64,000 nt of DNA from Callaeas wilsoni (lineage: Eukaryota; Chordata; Aves; Passeriformes; Callaeidae): NCBI GenBank assembly GCA_013398955.1, contig VWPU01017402.1:60338-124337 (forward strand). Reading direction: 5' to 3'. Below the pieces are notes generated by a model, which was not told the origin of the DNA, did no database searches, and was given only the letters and a program-made list of their open reading frames with translations. The position numbers and the translations under genes were made by a program. This document shows, piece by piece, positions 1 through 13,395 of the stretch (positions are counted from its first letter, which is position 1; the number at the start of each line of letters is the position of its first letter).

Positions 1-3000
1 TGGATGGCGGTTTATCACAGCATTTTCAGCAGCAGATACTGTAATTTCCTAAGTTTAGGACACTGACTTTACACGAATTTATTTCTTTGTCAGATAGGTC
101 TTGTGAGCAAGAATTTCCATTTCCTTTTACAGCAGAGGCAAGGGCTCGAGACGCAGCACAAAGCGCCCGTGAGATAACACAGTTCTGCTTCAGCAGCCTG
201 GCTTTGTGCTCAGGCACAATGGGATGTGTGGGCTGCACCTCCCTCAAGAAATGAAAATGCAATCGATTGACTCAGGTAATATTTTGCTCTGTGGGAAAAA
301 CCCCGTCAGACAGTCTGGAGTTCCATTAATCCGTGGCATTGCCTGAGCTGCGGCAGCCTAAGCAGGAGAAAGCCCGTTGTGGTTTGCCAGCCCCCCTCAG
401 CGATTTGGGGGTGAGGGGCAGTTGTTAACCTCTCTAACCTTGCCTTCCACTGCCGCTGGAGCTGGATAATGCAGGAAAAACCTGGGATGAGGTATCTGGA
501 GCTGTCACAGGTGGCTCCGCTGCCACGGGGGCCTGTGGCTGTTGGGAGAGGGAGCTCACCTGGAAGCTGAGTCCAGGTGACATCCAGAGGAGAGCAGCAG
601 AGCTCAGCAGTGCATCGCAGAGCAGGCAGGGGTTTGGAACACATCACTCTCCCAGGCAGTGTTCTTTAACATCAAATAAGATGTTATTATGCACAAACCT
701 CGCCAGTGTATTATTGACAGAAAGGAAATGTATGGAGAACTCTTTCTGCCCGTCATCCTTTCTGCCTTTTTGAAACCAGCAGAAGGTGAGCTCCTGTTCT
801 GGTGCAGCAGAGGGAGAGGCCATAGGAAAAAACCCTCTGTATCCCACTTCAGGGCAAATTCATACTTTCTACAGTGGCAATAAGTATTGTTGTTCATTAG
901 ACTGCCTAGGCCTGTGTAGATAAAAAGCCCCCTTCCAACAGCACTCATGTTATGTAGCAGCTCTTATTCCGTGTCTCAAGACTTTTATTTTCTCCCCTCA
1001 GCATAAACGCCCAAGAAAGCTATGACAATGCATGGATGAGAGTTGTATTCTTGTTTGTCCGGTATCGGTTCCTAAAAGTGAACAGCTCACTGCTTTTGCT
1101 GTGCACTCAGCAAGTACCACAATTCCTGTGAAGGTTTATAAATGCATATCTGCACAGACCACAGCTCAGCCAAGTAACCCAATCCTCCTGTGAACTACAT
1201 GCCCCGCTGTAGGAATTTTCACTTTAATGGGACTTAAGATATAAATCTGACTGTAAAATAAAATATCTTTTGATTCCTCCAGCTATACCTAAGCCTCCTG
1301 ATTCCCCCTCCTCTTTGGCACTTGCCACTCTCATTTATTTTCAGACTGGTAATTGCCCCCTTTACATTTCCATCAACAGACCCCTGCACATCCAGCGAAT
1401 CTCCAGACTGCTTTTGCCATGTGCTAGGATTAATAATTAATGAAGCCAGCTGATTGTTCCAAGTGACCCATTATCGTGTCAGGGCAGAGATGAACTAGAG
1501 AGAAGACAGGATTCATTTCTGAACCTCCAATTTCAATATCAAAGTTCAAAATCAAAACACCACCAGCAACATAAATCTATTTCTCTCAAGAGATTTTTTT
1601 TTTCAGCCCCCCAGCCTGGAAAGCAGATATTCCCATGCTCAGGGCTTTTTAAACATAAACTATTTTTTCTCCAGTATGTGGCTTTTCTCAGGGTTTTTCT
1701 GACATTTAATTATCACCTAGGTATTTAATGATAATCAAGAAGAGAAAAAGAATGGGAAAGGGAAAACGTACATTAGCGTGAAAGATTAAGGGAAATGAAT
1801 ATGTATAGCGCACACACAAGAATAAAAAGCTGGTATACAATGGGATGCCACAGAGCAGAGTGGGAGGGCTTCTGTTCATTAAGTGTTGATATAGTGGATT
1901 TAATAAAATTGAATAAAATCCCATTTAAATGCTAGGATAAAAAGCCTTGAATGATCAGGCAGGGGACAGAAGGATTTCTGTCCCTCAGAGGTCAGATCAA
2001 TGCCTGACCGACAGCAGCTGCAGATGGTCGACAGCAGAAGCCTGCAAAAATAAAAAATAAATCGTTAGATCAGGTCTGCTGATTCTTTTTGATCCCATTC
2101 TTTGCTGTTCCTGTAACAAAATATTTATCTTTATTGCAAAAAAAAAGTACCAATCACAGGTGTCTTAACAGAGTTGGTATCTTATTCGTTTTTGTCATGT
2201 CTCAAACCACGTTAGCTTCTACATCTATAATCCTAAGAATGTACTATTCAGTTCTACAAGAATAATTGATACTTCAGCAAGAAGGAAGTAAATTCACCCG
2301 CTGAGAAAAAGCAAACAAACAAATAAATGACAGCTCATCAATTTATTTGAAGTCATGAGCAAAGCTTCACTGGAGATAGCACTGCACAGCTTATTATCAG
2401 CCTGCTGTTAATGTAGGGCTCCCTGCTTTGAGATTATTTAAGGATGACTAACTCATGTTACATTTATTTCCTCTAAACTTGCTCTGGGCTATATGAAAAG
2501 CAGGAATCAATTAATTATTTGCAGGACCATTCAGACAGCACTACAAACAAAATTTAGGATTTCAACACAACACTTTCGTGGGGTGCAGTATCACATGAAA
2601 TTGTACCACAAGAAATGAAAAACCCAGAAAGGTAAAAATTAATTTTCCAATGCCCTGGGATATAAAATCACTGAAGCGTTTTAAGCATGAGAGCAATTTA
2701 GAGATGGAAATGTTGATATCTGAAAAGTTTAAAGTGCAGAGGGAATTGCATAGGTTTCATTGTTTTCAATCATGTCTGCTTCCTTCACCACTCATAATTA
2801 ACATTTACAGAATTCAAGACCTTTCTTAAGAGCCATCCTACTGCCTCAGGATCAGTATTTTTTCAGCCGATGACTCACATTTGAATCCCCTGCGTGTCAG
2901 GGTAGGGCACAGAGAACAAGGGTGCCGGTATTGTCTCCAGCTGGCTGCACAGCTGAAATGGGGCTGCTGTGACCTCATTGTCCCCCAGGGACTCGCTGTT

Positions 3001-5727
3001 TCGGCAGCACGGGCAGCATGTTTCAGTCATGGCAGAAGGCAAAACCTGTGCGTGGCTATTAAAGGCAATCACTGAATCACTTTTGTGTTGTGCCTGGTAT
3101 TGATTCACTCTCAACTGCTCTTGGCTTTCAGCAATAATCTCACTTTACCCTGAGATGTGGCAGGGACTGCACAGGTGGGGACAGCGGAGTCACAGAGGAG
3201 CCTCTAACATAAATTACAGGCAGCTTACAATGGAGTGGATAAAACATCCTAAATGAGATATTCCTGCCTTCTGTCCTAATGGAGAATACCTGAGCTACGC
3301 TTGCATTTCTGCTTCAAAAGGTGGGCTGGAATCTCTGGCGTTTGGATTAAACACTGGGAGCAATCCCATACCAGTTTAAGGAATGGGTAGATGATTTATC
3401 AAGCTCCTGCCAGCTCAAGTGCAAATGAGATTATAATACCATAATACAATGATACCTTAAACACTGTGTTTCCGTAATGCCTTTTACTCGCATAAATTAA
3501 GAAAACTCTGCAGTAGGTAAAAGAGAAGTTTCATCTGAAACCTTAGTGGACAGCACATCTGAAGGTACTTATTACCCAAAAGGATGCAGGTACATTGTGC
3601 TGCTTCTCTGCAGGGAAAAGGAACCAAGACCTCTCCAGGGATTTTCTGAGGAGTTTGCAAAAAAGGCTTTTTTGTCATTTTAGAAGAGCAATTATCAAAC
3701 CACTTCAGCCATGGAGTACCAGCAGCTGTCTATCTTCATTTTTCCTGAAAATGTTAAAAGTGCAAAATCCACTAGAAAGCTCCTTGCAGAGCAGCTGTGG
3801 ATTATTTATGGTGCCTTTACTGCCCATGGTCTCAAATGCACTGTTCCACATTGAAGGAATATGCTTTACCCACGAATGATCTGTGACACAGACAGTCCTA
3901 GCAGTTCAGTACTGAAAATGGGACGTCTTGAGGGAAAAAATAGAGCTGGTGAGAGTGTATTTCAAATAATATAGTGCATTCAGTACTAATTAATCTGTGA
4001 AGTGACAGTATGAACAGACTGGCTGGATCCTCTTTGTCTGGTTATTTTGCCATGTGCCAACACAGAGCTATTCAGGGATACCAGAGCAGTTTGTTAAGTA
4101 CATGGGTGGTGTACGACTAAAATTTCCTGGAATTACATACTCACTTGACTTTTCATGTACAAAAAGTCTGACTCAAGCCCATGCTAGGTTAGCAGTGCCA
4201 TTCTTCTCGATCATTTCTCACTCGTGTTTCAGAAATCTGGCCAAAGTTTCAGGTTTCAGGCCTGCAGATTTTCCTCCAAGACAACCATTTTGTTTGCCCA
4301 TTGCACTGCTGCTGGAAGGGGACAGCAACTCTTTCCCACCCAAGATGAAGTAAGGGGAAGAAATAGGCTCAAAAATCAGACCTGTTGTCATGGAAACCAG
4401 AACAAGGATTTTTGAGGCCAAAATGGATGCATTTATAAATCAGAGACGAGGAAAATCCCACCCTTTTATAAAAATACGTTAAGTGGAAAATGTCTTTGTC
4501 ATAGGAAGTCGGATATTTACTAGCTCAACAAATGCTGCAGTGTCAAGCAGCATGTAATTTTTTTTTCTATAATACAGTATGATCTCATCAGCACCAGTGG
4601 TTCATGCATTTGAGAGAAAGGCAGTAGTAGCCATAGAAACAGCCTGCTCTTCCTGAGTGGCAGAAGGTATCGTGTGACACCCGGTTTTGGTGGTGGCCTC
4701 ACACTCTGCCAGATTTGTGGCTGCTTTTGAGTGTGAGGGGGTTTTTTAATGCACCTCAAGCCACTGGAACCAGTTTTATTCTGTCCAGCTCCACTGCTTG
4801 GCATCGCCTCTGAGAGGAGGTGAGATTCTTTCTGCAGGATGGGAATAAAGGGTGGCTCCAGGGGTTCTTTTAAAAACAATGCTGTTACTTTTCCTCCCTG
4901 TGTTGTTAAAAAGCATGTTGCTACAGCACTGGAGTAAAATCAAGGCCATTGCACCCTGTACTCTTTCAGTATTTGTGTGGAGAGATGTACAAGTGAACAA
5001 CAAATCTGCCTGAGGCCATAGAGCAAGACAAGGACAGACCTTGGAAAAAAAAAGGGTTTTTTCATTTTCCAATTCCAACCATTCACACAGAGCATTTCAC
5101 CACTTCACCTTCTTTTCCTCACCACCTTGAATCTCCCCTTCCCCACATCAGCTGCCAGCACAGAGCCCTGCCTAAAGGTGGAGCTTGGCTTGGACTCCCA
5201 TCTCCTGTGACATTTTCTGTTTAGTGCTGGAAATCGCTGCTTTAAACTGCAACTTGAGCCCTGTCTGGGGACACAGCTCTGAGTCACCTCCAGCAGCAGA
5301 TGATTTACAGGCAGCCCTTCAAAGCTGTCCCAGCTCACTGTTATTATCTTGATCTCACTGGTACCTTGCTCAGTAGAAAAGCACAGGTTATCCTCTTTGT
5401 TTGCAATGCCTAATTGGGCCCAAGCTGTAAAGAGCCAGACTGACCTTTAACAGCTCTTTGTACTGGGGAGAAGAGCTGGATTTGCAGTATAAGGCTGCTT
5501 GTTGTTAATGATGGTTTCACTCTCCTGTGGTAAAGTACAGCTTGAAAACAGAAAACACAGAGAAAGCTGCTGTGTTCTGCTCTGGAGAGCACCTGTGGGA
5601 GACACATCTGCCACATTTGTTTTATGAACGTACTGGGCTACCCACACGTGGAATAAACACTGAGATGGAAGCAATTTATTGCCCTAACTTCCTCCCACAG
5701 CTCATGGCTCCAGCAGGGAGCACGGTT

Positions 5728-5787
5728 GGATCACACAGGAATCTGCTGGATCACACAGGAAGCTGCTGGATCACACAGGAAGCTGCT
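5728..5787. repeat. 20-bp tandem repeat, 3 copies
   Basis: Three consecutive 20-bp units beginning GGATCACACAGGAA start at 5728, 5748 and 5768. They differ by one base (AATCTGCT versus AAGCTGCT). It is a short local minisatellite with no gene association seen. Confidence 0.9.
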
Positions 5788-5880
5788 CCAGAACTAGGCT
5801 TTTATAGCCTAAAGTTTTGAAAAAAAAACAACCTGATTGGAGTAATTTGGCAATGCTGACATGTACAAGGACATGACTGC

Positions 5881-5912
5881 ATACTATATATAGTATATAT
5901 ATACATACATCC
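5881..5912. repeat. TA-rich alternating tract
   Basis: An alternating purine-pyrimidine tract made of TATATA runs with interruptions, next to a short A tract at 5820-5829. It is a simple repeat of low complexity. Confidence 0.7.
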
Positions 5913-8751
5913 CTGGGAAAGGCATGAGGCAGGAACAGCTTCCTGTCTCACACTTTAATCTGGTGTCTCACCTTTTCCTGGATGCTCTTGGAGCAGAGAT
6001 CCCAGCACTGAACAGTCAGCAACAACTGGGTGCTCCCACAGCCTGCACCGGTTTTGCTTTGGGCAGTAACCATCCCATCGTGGGCACTTGGTTCCTCAGT
6101 GAAAGATAAGCCAAAGACTTTGGGCTCTGAGAGACACACCAGACACCTGGATAAAAATATGGGAAACAGTCGAAAAGATGAGCTACGGTGGAAAATAATC
6201 TGTACTGCACAAACAGAGAATGAATAGATCAAATCCAGCCCAGGTGGAAGGGAAGAAGCTGTGTGGGAAAAGGAGCTGCATGGAACCAAGCAGTGCAATG
6301 TCACTTGCACAAACCCCTGAAACTGCAAGAAATTTATTTGTTTACTCAATGGCTCTTGACATCACAAGCCATGATCATGTTTCCATCACTTATTTTCAAA
6401 ACTTAAGAGTTTTCCATACAACAGAGGACAAAACTCTGGTTTCTTGTTACGTGGTGGGTGTCAATACTGCACACTGCCAAGAAACACAGCTGCCCTGCTG
6501 AAAAAGACTTCCTTCAACCCTAGCTACAAATCTAAGATGTTTCCAGGGGTTTTCTCCCACTGTTTGGAGAAAGAGTCTGCATGCATTAAAGAGGTGAACA
6601 AGGGTGAAAACGAGTTCAGGAATGTTACCAAGATTTTCCCATCTCGTACTCAAACACTTTTTTGCCAGACGCAGTGCTCTAAAACCGTTTGATGTTTTTC
6701 ACTGTGTTTCCACCTCATTGTTTCTGATGGCGGTAGCACTTCCAGGGTTTGGGGTCGGCAGACCAAACAGTCTGACCCCAAGGACGCGATTGCCATAGCA
6801 CCCTGCGAGGTGATCCGTGCTCACAAACAGCTCAGAAAGTCCGGGCCACACTGCTACTGTGTGTAGTGTTGCCCACGTTACAATTGAAATAGATGGAATC
6901 AGGCTGTGTTCTCAGGAAATGAGACCTTCTGTTTCCATCTGGAGCAAAAGGATCCTCTGCTTTCTATCCTGCAGTACTATATATAGAAACAGCTAAAGTT
7001 ATGTATTTTCTATGGAAAACTTCCTTACTTGAAAAAATACCCTCAACAAATTCTAAAATGTCCTCATAGAAAGCAGCCTTTAAATGAAACAACGTGAAAT
7101 TAAACCAACCAACCAACCAAAAAAAGAAGCAAACCCAAAGACTGTTGATATTCAGTGAGAGACAGAATTCTACCATTTGACTCCTTTACTCAGTTACAGA
7201 CTGGCTGTACTCCTCTACAGTTTTCACTAAACACAGATTACAAACGTTTGCAAACAAAGCAAAAGAGTTGGGTAACGCAGTAAGTAATCTGGAATTTAAT
7301 TCAAACTAAGCCTGGGCTAAGCAGAAAATAAACAAAAGGGGCTGTGTAGTTTCTCAGCATCAGAGGTTGCATATTTGGTGGAAAAGGTTCTCTTGTAAAG
7401 GGTTGTTTGCCTTGTTAAATTGGCTCTGGTTTAGATGATAATTTCTTAAGGTAAAAGATCTCAGCTCCAACCTGGGCCATAAGCCTTGTTATGAAATAAG
7501 TTATAAGTGTTGTATATCAAACTGCATAAAAGGCATGTTAATAACAGCCAACACGAGCATCCCCAGGTGGGAAATGCCAGAGCTCAGGACAGCTTGTCAT
7601 CCAGTCCATCCCTGCATGCACCAGGAACTCTCTCTCAGTTTCTACAGGAACAGAGCAGCACAAACCTGACACCTGGGGCACGTGAAGGCCTTAACCCTCT
7701 CCACATCACAACCTGCAGAAGTGGAGGGGACCTCAGCCCCCCACCCCGGCTAAAACCCCTCTGCCAGGTGAATCCCCTTCAGTCAGAAGTAGATGGATAT
7801 TCTTCCACCTATTCTATTTGGCAGTGGCAAGAGCAATCACAATTGTAAGTCCAGCAGGAGCAGCTACACCAACAGCTGGGCTGCTCATGCTGTATCTTGT
7901 GAACATCTGACCCGACTGATATATTTCATATTTCAGATGCCCAGCACCTCCTACATTCTTTAGCTGAAAGAAAGCTGACTTGGAAAAGACACTGGGATAA
8001 GTTTTTTCTTTATGCAAATCTCACTTAAGAACAAAGTAAGGCGTAGTTCCTCATTTTTGCTTGTGAAACTATATATGGAGTTATTCTAGCTGGAAATTCG
8101 CAGTCTTTTCATAAAGAAAATTTGAACAACAAAAGAGTAATGTCTTACTCTAATTCTCCCAAAATGTAAGGAAGAAAATTATCTCTTCTCACTCCAGAGA
8201 AGCTTGTTTCTCATTTTTTTTAGTTTTGTGAAGTCCAGAAGTCAGCATGGTCAACATCTTATATCTTCATTAGTGCTCCAAACATAAGCTCTAGAATATT
8301 TTTGTACATAAATTACCCCACCTGTTGCCTGTTTGATCAAGCCATGTAATAATTCCTCATAGTTCTTCCCATGAAACAACTCTGAATCAGAATCAAAGGA
8401 TCAAACAGATCCCTGGATCCAACCCCCACTGAAAATTCTACAGTATTTTAAGGAAGGTGAGGCCAGGGCAGTCTAGGAGAGCTTCATATTCATATTCTCC
8501 CTTCACTGTGGGTCATGCATTTTCTGCAGTCACCTTGATCTAGTCCAGAGCACATATTAATGTTTATGATCTATATATACAAGATATGCTACAATTTAAT
8601 TTAATAAAGTCAGACATCGCAATTTTGCTGTAGATATGGAGGCTGCATCTTGGCAACAACATATTTCCTCTCAGTTAACAGGCTGTGACAGGAGGCTTTT
8701 ATCCCACCTGTAAGTAAATTTTCTAAAATATTGTATATTCTAATCTCTACC

Positions 8752-8826
8752 CATAATCACCAAATCAGAGGATGGTTTGGAGATGACCTTAAACATCATC
8801 TAGCTCCAACCCCAATAATCAGAGTC
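8752..8826 (-). mobile_element. CR1 LINE 3'-end fragment
   Basis: On the minus strand this reads like the 3' end of avian CR1: GGGGTTGGAGCTAGATGATG, then a 'ttaaggtc...tccaaacc' segment and a degraded terminal 'atcctctgattt' tail. Only the short 3' end is present, as usual for 5'-truncated CR1 copies. The subfamily cannot be assigned by eye. Confidence 0.6.
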
Positions 8827-11465
8827 GTCTGTTCACTGCACCCTTTCTCCTTTTATAGAAGAGTTGATTACCAGCAGGCAGAGGGGTTTGTAAAGGGAAG
8901 TACAAAGGCTTGCAAAACCCAGAACTTCCTTTGTGACTACCTAAGGACTCAGTTCTGGTGAGAATCAGACTCTTTCTTTTACCCATATATGGCAATCCCA
9001 CAAAAACCCGAAGGCAAATCAGTTGAGAAGCTGTGAAAGTCCAGCTCCTACAGCAGCCAGTTACAGGCAGGGCTGAACAACACGGATATAAAAGGGCATT
9101 GGGGGTAGGTTTGGACTCTGCCTTTTAAAGTCAAAGGAATTTCGTGCTGAGGTCACCCTACAGGTGACCAGTGAGCTAAGCCTGCAACCAGTTTCAGCAA
9201 ATAGCATTATTGCAGGATTTCGCTGTGACTGCAGATGGCTCGTGAAACGTCACTCTTCATCGAAACAGGAAACACGGAGCCTCATGGCATTGAAAGAGGT
9301 GAAATGACACTTGTGTTCACTAGACCCTAAAACATGGACGAGGGTCTTTTTAAATTTAACTCTTTCAGCTCCAATGCAACCTCTTTTGCAAGGGCCAGAG
9401 TTCTGCAATATAATGCAACTGAAATGCTGAGTAATAACAGGGAAGTGAAAAGCATGGGACGTGTTTCCTCCATGTGACTTACAGCGGTGCTTATCTACAC
9501 TCCAGGCTGCAAGAGGGTTGAAACCTAATGGCTTATTTTGAACTGTAGTCTCAATCTCCCTTTCCCGGAAGGTGAATATACCCCTAAAATACCCTGCTGA
9601 AAAGTGCCTCCGGTGTGATATCACCATTTTTGGAGTTCTCAGATGCGTGTGGCTGAGAGGGCTGGTGTTCTGCTCATTGCATGTGTGAATGCAGCTAATT
9701 ATAAGCTCTTTGGAACAGAAATCCTGTCTCTGTCTGCACAGTCTTTGGCACAGCAGGGTCTCTTTCTCAGCTGGCCTTCAGTGAGAACTCAGTGCGAGGT
9801 ATGATTCATATCAAAGGTGAATCAGAACGATTCTGAATCACTGACACCACAGGGTAACAACCTTAACATATGTATACAAGACTAAGGAGCTGCAAAATTT
9901 CTCTGCTCCAACTCGAGAGAGGAGGAAAAATAATTTTAAAGAAACTGAAAGATAACTGAGGTAAAACAGATGTACTCGATATAAACACAGAGCTGCTTAG
10001 CTCATCATTTACATTCTATGTTGTTATCTTGAAATAATTTATTTTAACTGAAGGAGTCTTAATTGGACAGAGAAACTTGAACTGACATGAGGATTACCTG
10101 GAACTAAGGTCATCTAGATTTTCTGTGTTCTTGGCAAACTAATTAAACCAAACCTACTCCATTTTATTAAAGTCAAAAATATATATTCTTTTAAATGAAA
10201 TAGTTTAGGGTTTTGTGGTTTTGTTTTTTTCACTCTGCTATCAAACACACGTCTATCACCAGGTCACAAAATTAGCCACAATTGTTTATGGAACCTTCTT
10301 GTGTTTTCTTCCTCGCTTATACAGCAGTATATTCTTGAATGTCCTTAAAAGGCATCTTAGTGTTTTCTCTCTTTCTTACTGGCAGAAACAAAGCTCTCGA
10401 GACGCTTAACCAGCTCTGCTGAGTAGCTGAAAATACACGTGAGGAAGTGACGACTCATTTAAGGAGAGCTGCGAATCGCTGCCCTTATGCACCAGGTTTC
10501 CAACTTGACTTTTTACACTCTCGGTGCAAAAAAAGGCGTTGAAAGGATGTTCAGCCTCTGACCTGGAAATTCCCCCGCAGCAGGAGCGTAATCTGTGCGA
10601 TTTAGTCCGAGTATCTTGTGGCTTTAAGAGCTGGTTACCCTGCAGTTTACAGCCTAATGCCAAGGCAAGTGACAAAACCATCCAGGAGCAGCAGGAAGCT
10701 GGGGAAAGCCACAGTTCAGAGTCACCTCTGTCACAAACGGGCAAGACTTGAACAAAAGACCATAAATTTGAGCTAAGCCAGGCCAGGTACCTTTCAGTAG
10801 CTTTGGACCGATTCTGAGCTTAGCAGCTGGAGAAAAGAGGTCATGAAATCATCGCTTGTTTGTGAAGATGATACTGGTCAATCAGACTGAGCTGGCTGGT
10901 TGTCTTAGAGCAAGGTCAGTTAGACTAGAATATCTGGTCTTGTATTTCCAGGCTGAAAAGAGATCCTACAGAAAGAGGGAAAATACGAAACACAACCCGC
11001 AAAACAAAAAAATGTAGAAATCCAACTGCATGTGAAGCAATACATCCACAGAAACACCAACCTTTAAAAATCAAGAATAAAAAGTTAACTTGAATGAAAA
11101 AACTTGTTTTTTCTCGTTCTGCATGTTTCACTTTTCTCCTTCGGCATCACCTGGGAGTTCAGTAACACTGATGGAAACCAAACACACAGCAGACTTTTTC
11201 CAGGACGTGCTTGCGTAGCTGAGGGAGGGATCTCCAACAAGAACCGAGTTTTGTCCTCACGGTCATTACGTAGAGTTAATGGGAAAGGGATGAACTAATT
11301 TATTACACAAGGTTTTCCTTCGATTCACACACAGTGTGCAAACGGGGAAGTCCAAATGCACTTTGAGCGGCGTTGAAGCAGTGTGCGCTCCACAGCGAAC
11401 TTCCTAAACGTGCGATGCCATCGTGTGGGCAAAGCCATCTCCAGCAGTTTCCAGAGGAATGCCAT

Positions 11466-11562
11466 TGAATCCTAGAATGTTTTGAGTTGTTTTGAGTTAA
11501 AATGGTCATCCCGACCCTGCTACGGGCAGGGGCACCTTCCGCAAGCCCAGGCTGCGTTCTTA
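11466..11562 (-). mobile_element. Decayed CR1 fragment
   Basis: The minus strand contains the CR1 3'-end elements in order: a 'gcctgggcttgcggaaggtgcccctgcc'-like part, a 'gtcgggatgacc' part, then a terminal 'attctaggattc'. Divergence from the better copy at 11,886 suggests an old insertion. Confidence 0.5.
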
Positions 11563-11885
11563 TCATATGAATATGCCATTAATTCCTTAATTTTTGCTTG
11601 CTATGTTCTGACCCTGCTGATGGGAGCTGGGTGACTGCTGTGCCTCAAGCGGTGATCAGAGAGAATCTGAAACAGTATCCACCCTGAAATTCTGGTCAAT
11701 GTGTTTCAAAGCCTGAGCTGGCAACAAGAAGAGTATTCTACAGGTTTTTATGAAACTTTGCATCCATGAAGGTTAAAAAAAACACCCGACAATTAAAACA
11801 TGTGTTTTAACTTTATCAAGATTTTTGCTCATTCCTGCAAAAGAGCAAAGCAATGGGAGCTCTGCCATAGCTACTACAGACAGAA

Positions 11886-12051
11886 ATACAGAATCACAGA
11901 ATGGGTTGGGTTGGAAAGGACCTTAAAGCTCATCTCATTCCAGCCCCTGCCATGAGCAGGGACACCTTCCATTATGCCAGGCTGCTCCAAGCCCCATCCA
12001 CGCTGGCCTTGAAAACTTCCAGGCACGGGGCATTAATAACTTATCTGGGCA
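11886..12051 (-). mobile_element. CR1 LINE 3'-end copy
   Basis: The plus strand starts with AGAATCACAGAATGGGTTGG and continues with 'ggaaaggaccttaaag', 'catgagcagggacacctt' and 'aggctgctccaagcc'. This is the reverse complement of the CR1 3' end common in songbirds. It is 5'-truncated and non-coding. Confidence 0.8.
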
Positions 12052-12959
12052 ACTATTTTTTTTCCCCCTAAATTTTCCTTCTTTTGTACATTTCTGCTTT
12101 CTGTTGAAAACATGCTGATATAATTAAAAGTTAAATGCCAAAGCTGCTAACCTGTTCCATAGAACCTGGTTGCAGGAACACTCACAACACCAGATTTGTG
12201 GGAATTTAACCATCTTCTCCCATCTGGAAGGAGAAGGAGGCTTCACACTGAGTATGGGCTGCAAGAAAACCAGAGTCAGACAAAGCATGGACAAACAAGG
12301 TGTCACTGCTATGAAGGCAAAGGCCTTGGTGTGTTACAGGAACCAAACCCTGTGGCTGAAAGAACAAGGCGAGCAATGGAAATGAGAGGGAAAGCTGTCA
12401 ACCTGAAAAAAGTGAGCTCTGGGAACAGAGTTTTGCAAGCACTGAGGTTATAACTTTTCTCCCAAGTATTCACATGTCTGACTGGAGGCATGGCCAGTCC
12501 CTGTGACCTTGCATTTGTCCCTCAGCCCATGTACAGCCTTTTTTACCTTTCAGCCTCAAACCAGTCTGATTTTGCCAGTAACGAGACAGAAACTGAACCT
12601 ATTCATTGAGAAATTGTTGTGCTTTCCCTCGGCTCCCCAGTGCCATTGAAATTCACCGGATCCCGAATATTTACCCTGAAAGCGACCTGTGTGTGTGTTC
12701 TTATTACACACAGGCACACACAGCTCTTCCCTTCCCAAAGGCCACGAGCCGTTCCCAGCACAGAGCACGGCCAGCAACACCTTCTCCCACAGACCTTTCT
12801 GGGATCTTCCCAGGATACTTTTTGGGATGCTTTTTAAAATGCTTCAGCAGGGAGCACTCAGCACCTCAGCTCTGACAGGAGCTGCAGGGGGTGGTCGCTG
12901 TGTCCCAGCTATAGCTCTGAATTTTTACTCTTTTTGAAACATGGTTTAGGGAGGGAGGC

Positions 12960-13395
12960 TGAGGTAAAAGGGATGCCTGAGGAAGAAGGGTCTCTTCAGG
13001 GAGGAAAGTTCACTGGAAAAGGAGGGTCTTCTCAGGGAAAAGGGTTCCTGGAAAAGCAGCGTCTCCTCAGGGTGGACGGTCCCTTCAAAAAGGAGGGAAG
13101 CGTCTGCTCAAAAACATGGGTTTCCTCAGGAAGAAGGGCTCCTTCGGGGTGGTGAGTTCCCTCGAAAAGGAGGGATTCCTCAGGGAGAAGAGCTCCTTCG
13201 GGGTGGTGAGTTCCCTCGAAAAGGAGGGATTCCTCAGGGAGAAGAGCTCCTTCGGGGTGGTGAGTTCCCTCGAAAAGGAGGGATTCCTCAGGGAGAAGAG
13301 CTCCTTCAGGGTGGTGAGTTCCCTCAAAAAGGAGGGTTTTCTCAGGGCCTTTAGAGAGAAGGGTCCCTTCGAGGCTGAGGGGCCCCTCAGGGAGG
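12960..13395. repeat. 54-bp minisatellite (18-codon period)
   Basis: Well-conserved 54-bp units start at 13151, 13205, 13259 and 13313. More degenerate half-unit copies extend upstream to about 12,960 and downstream to about 13,395. Each good unit starts GGTGAGTTCCCT and contains GGAGGGATTCCTCAGGGAG. Because 54 is a multiple of three, long repetitive open frames appear on both strands with an 18-residue periodicity. These are very unlikely to be real proteins. The array sits just upstream of the probable MEAK7 CpG island. Confidence 0.9.

Larger units (their letters stand above)
1..12950. other. Gene-poor intergenic region left of MEAK7
   Basis: No open frame here resembles a known protein and I could not place any exon. 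Human synteny predicts COTL1 upstream of MEAK7 on the same strand, but I found no COTL1 coding exon, so its 3' end probably lies left of the window. The stretch is AT-richer than the rest, with scattered poly-A/T tracts, a few small tandem repeats and three decayed CR1 fragments listed separately. Distal 3' UTR, enhancers or a lncRNA cannot be excluded by reading alone. Confidence 0.6.

Noticed and set aside
1..12950. COTL1 coding exons expected from human synteny
   Set aside because: I looked for the ADF-homology sequence and saw none in any frame, so no COTL1 feature is reported.
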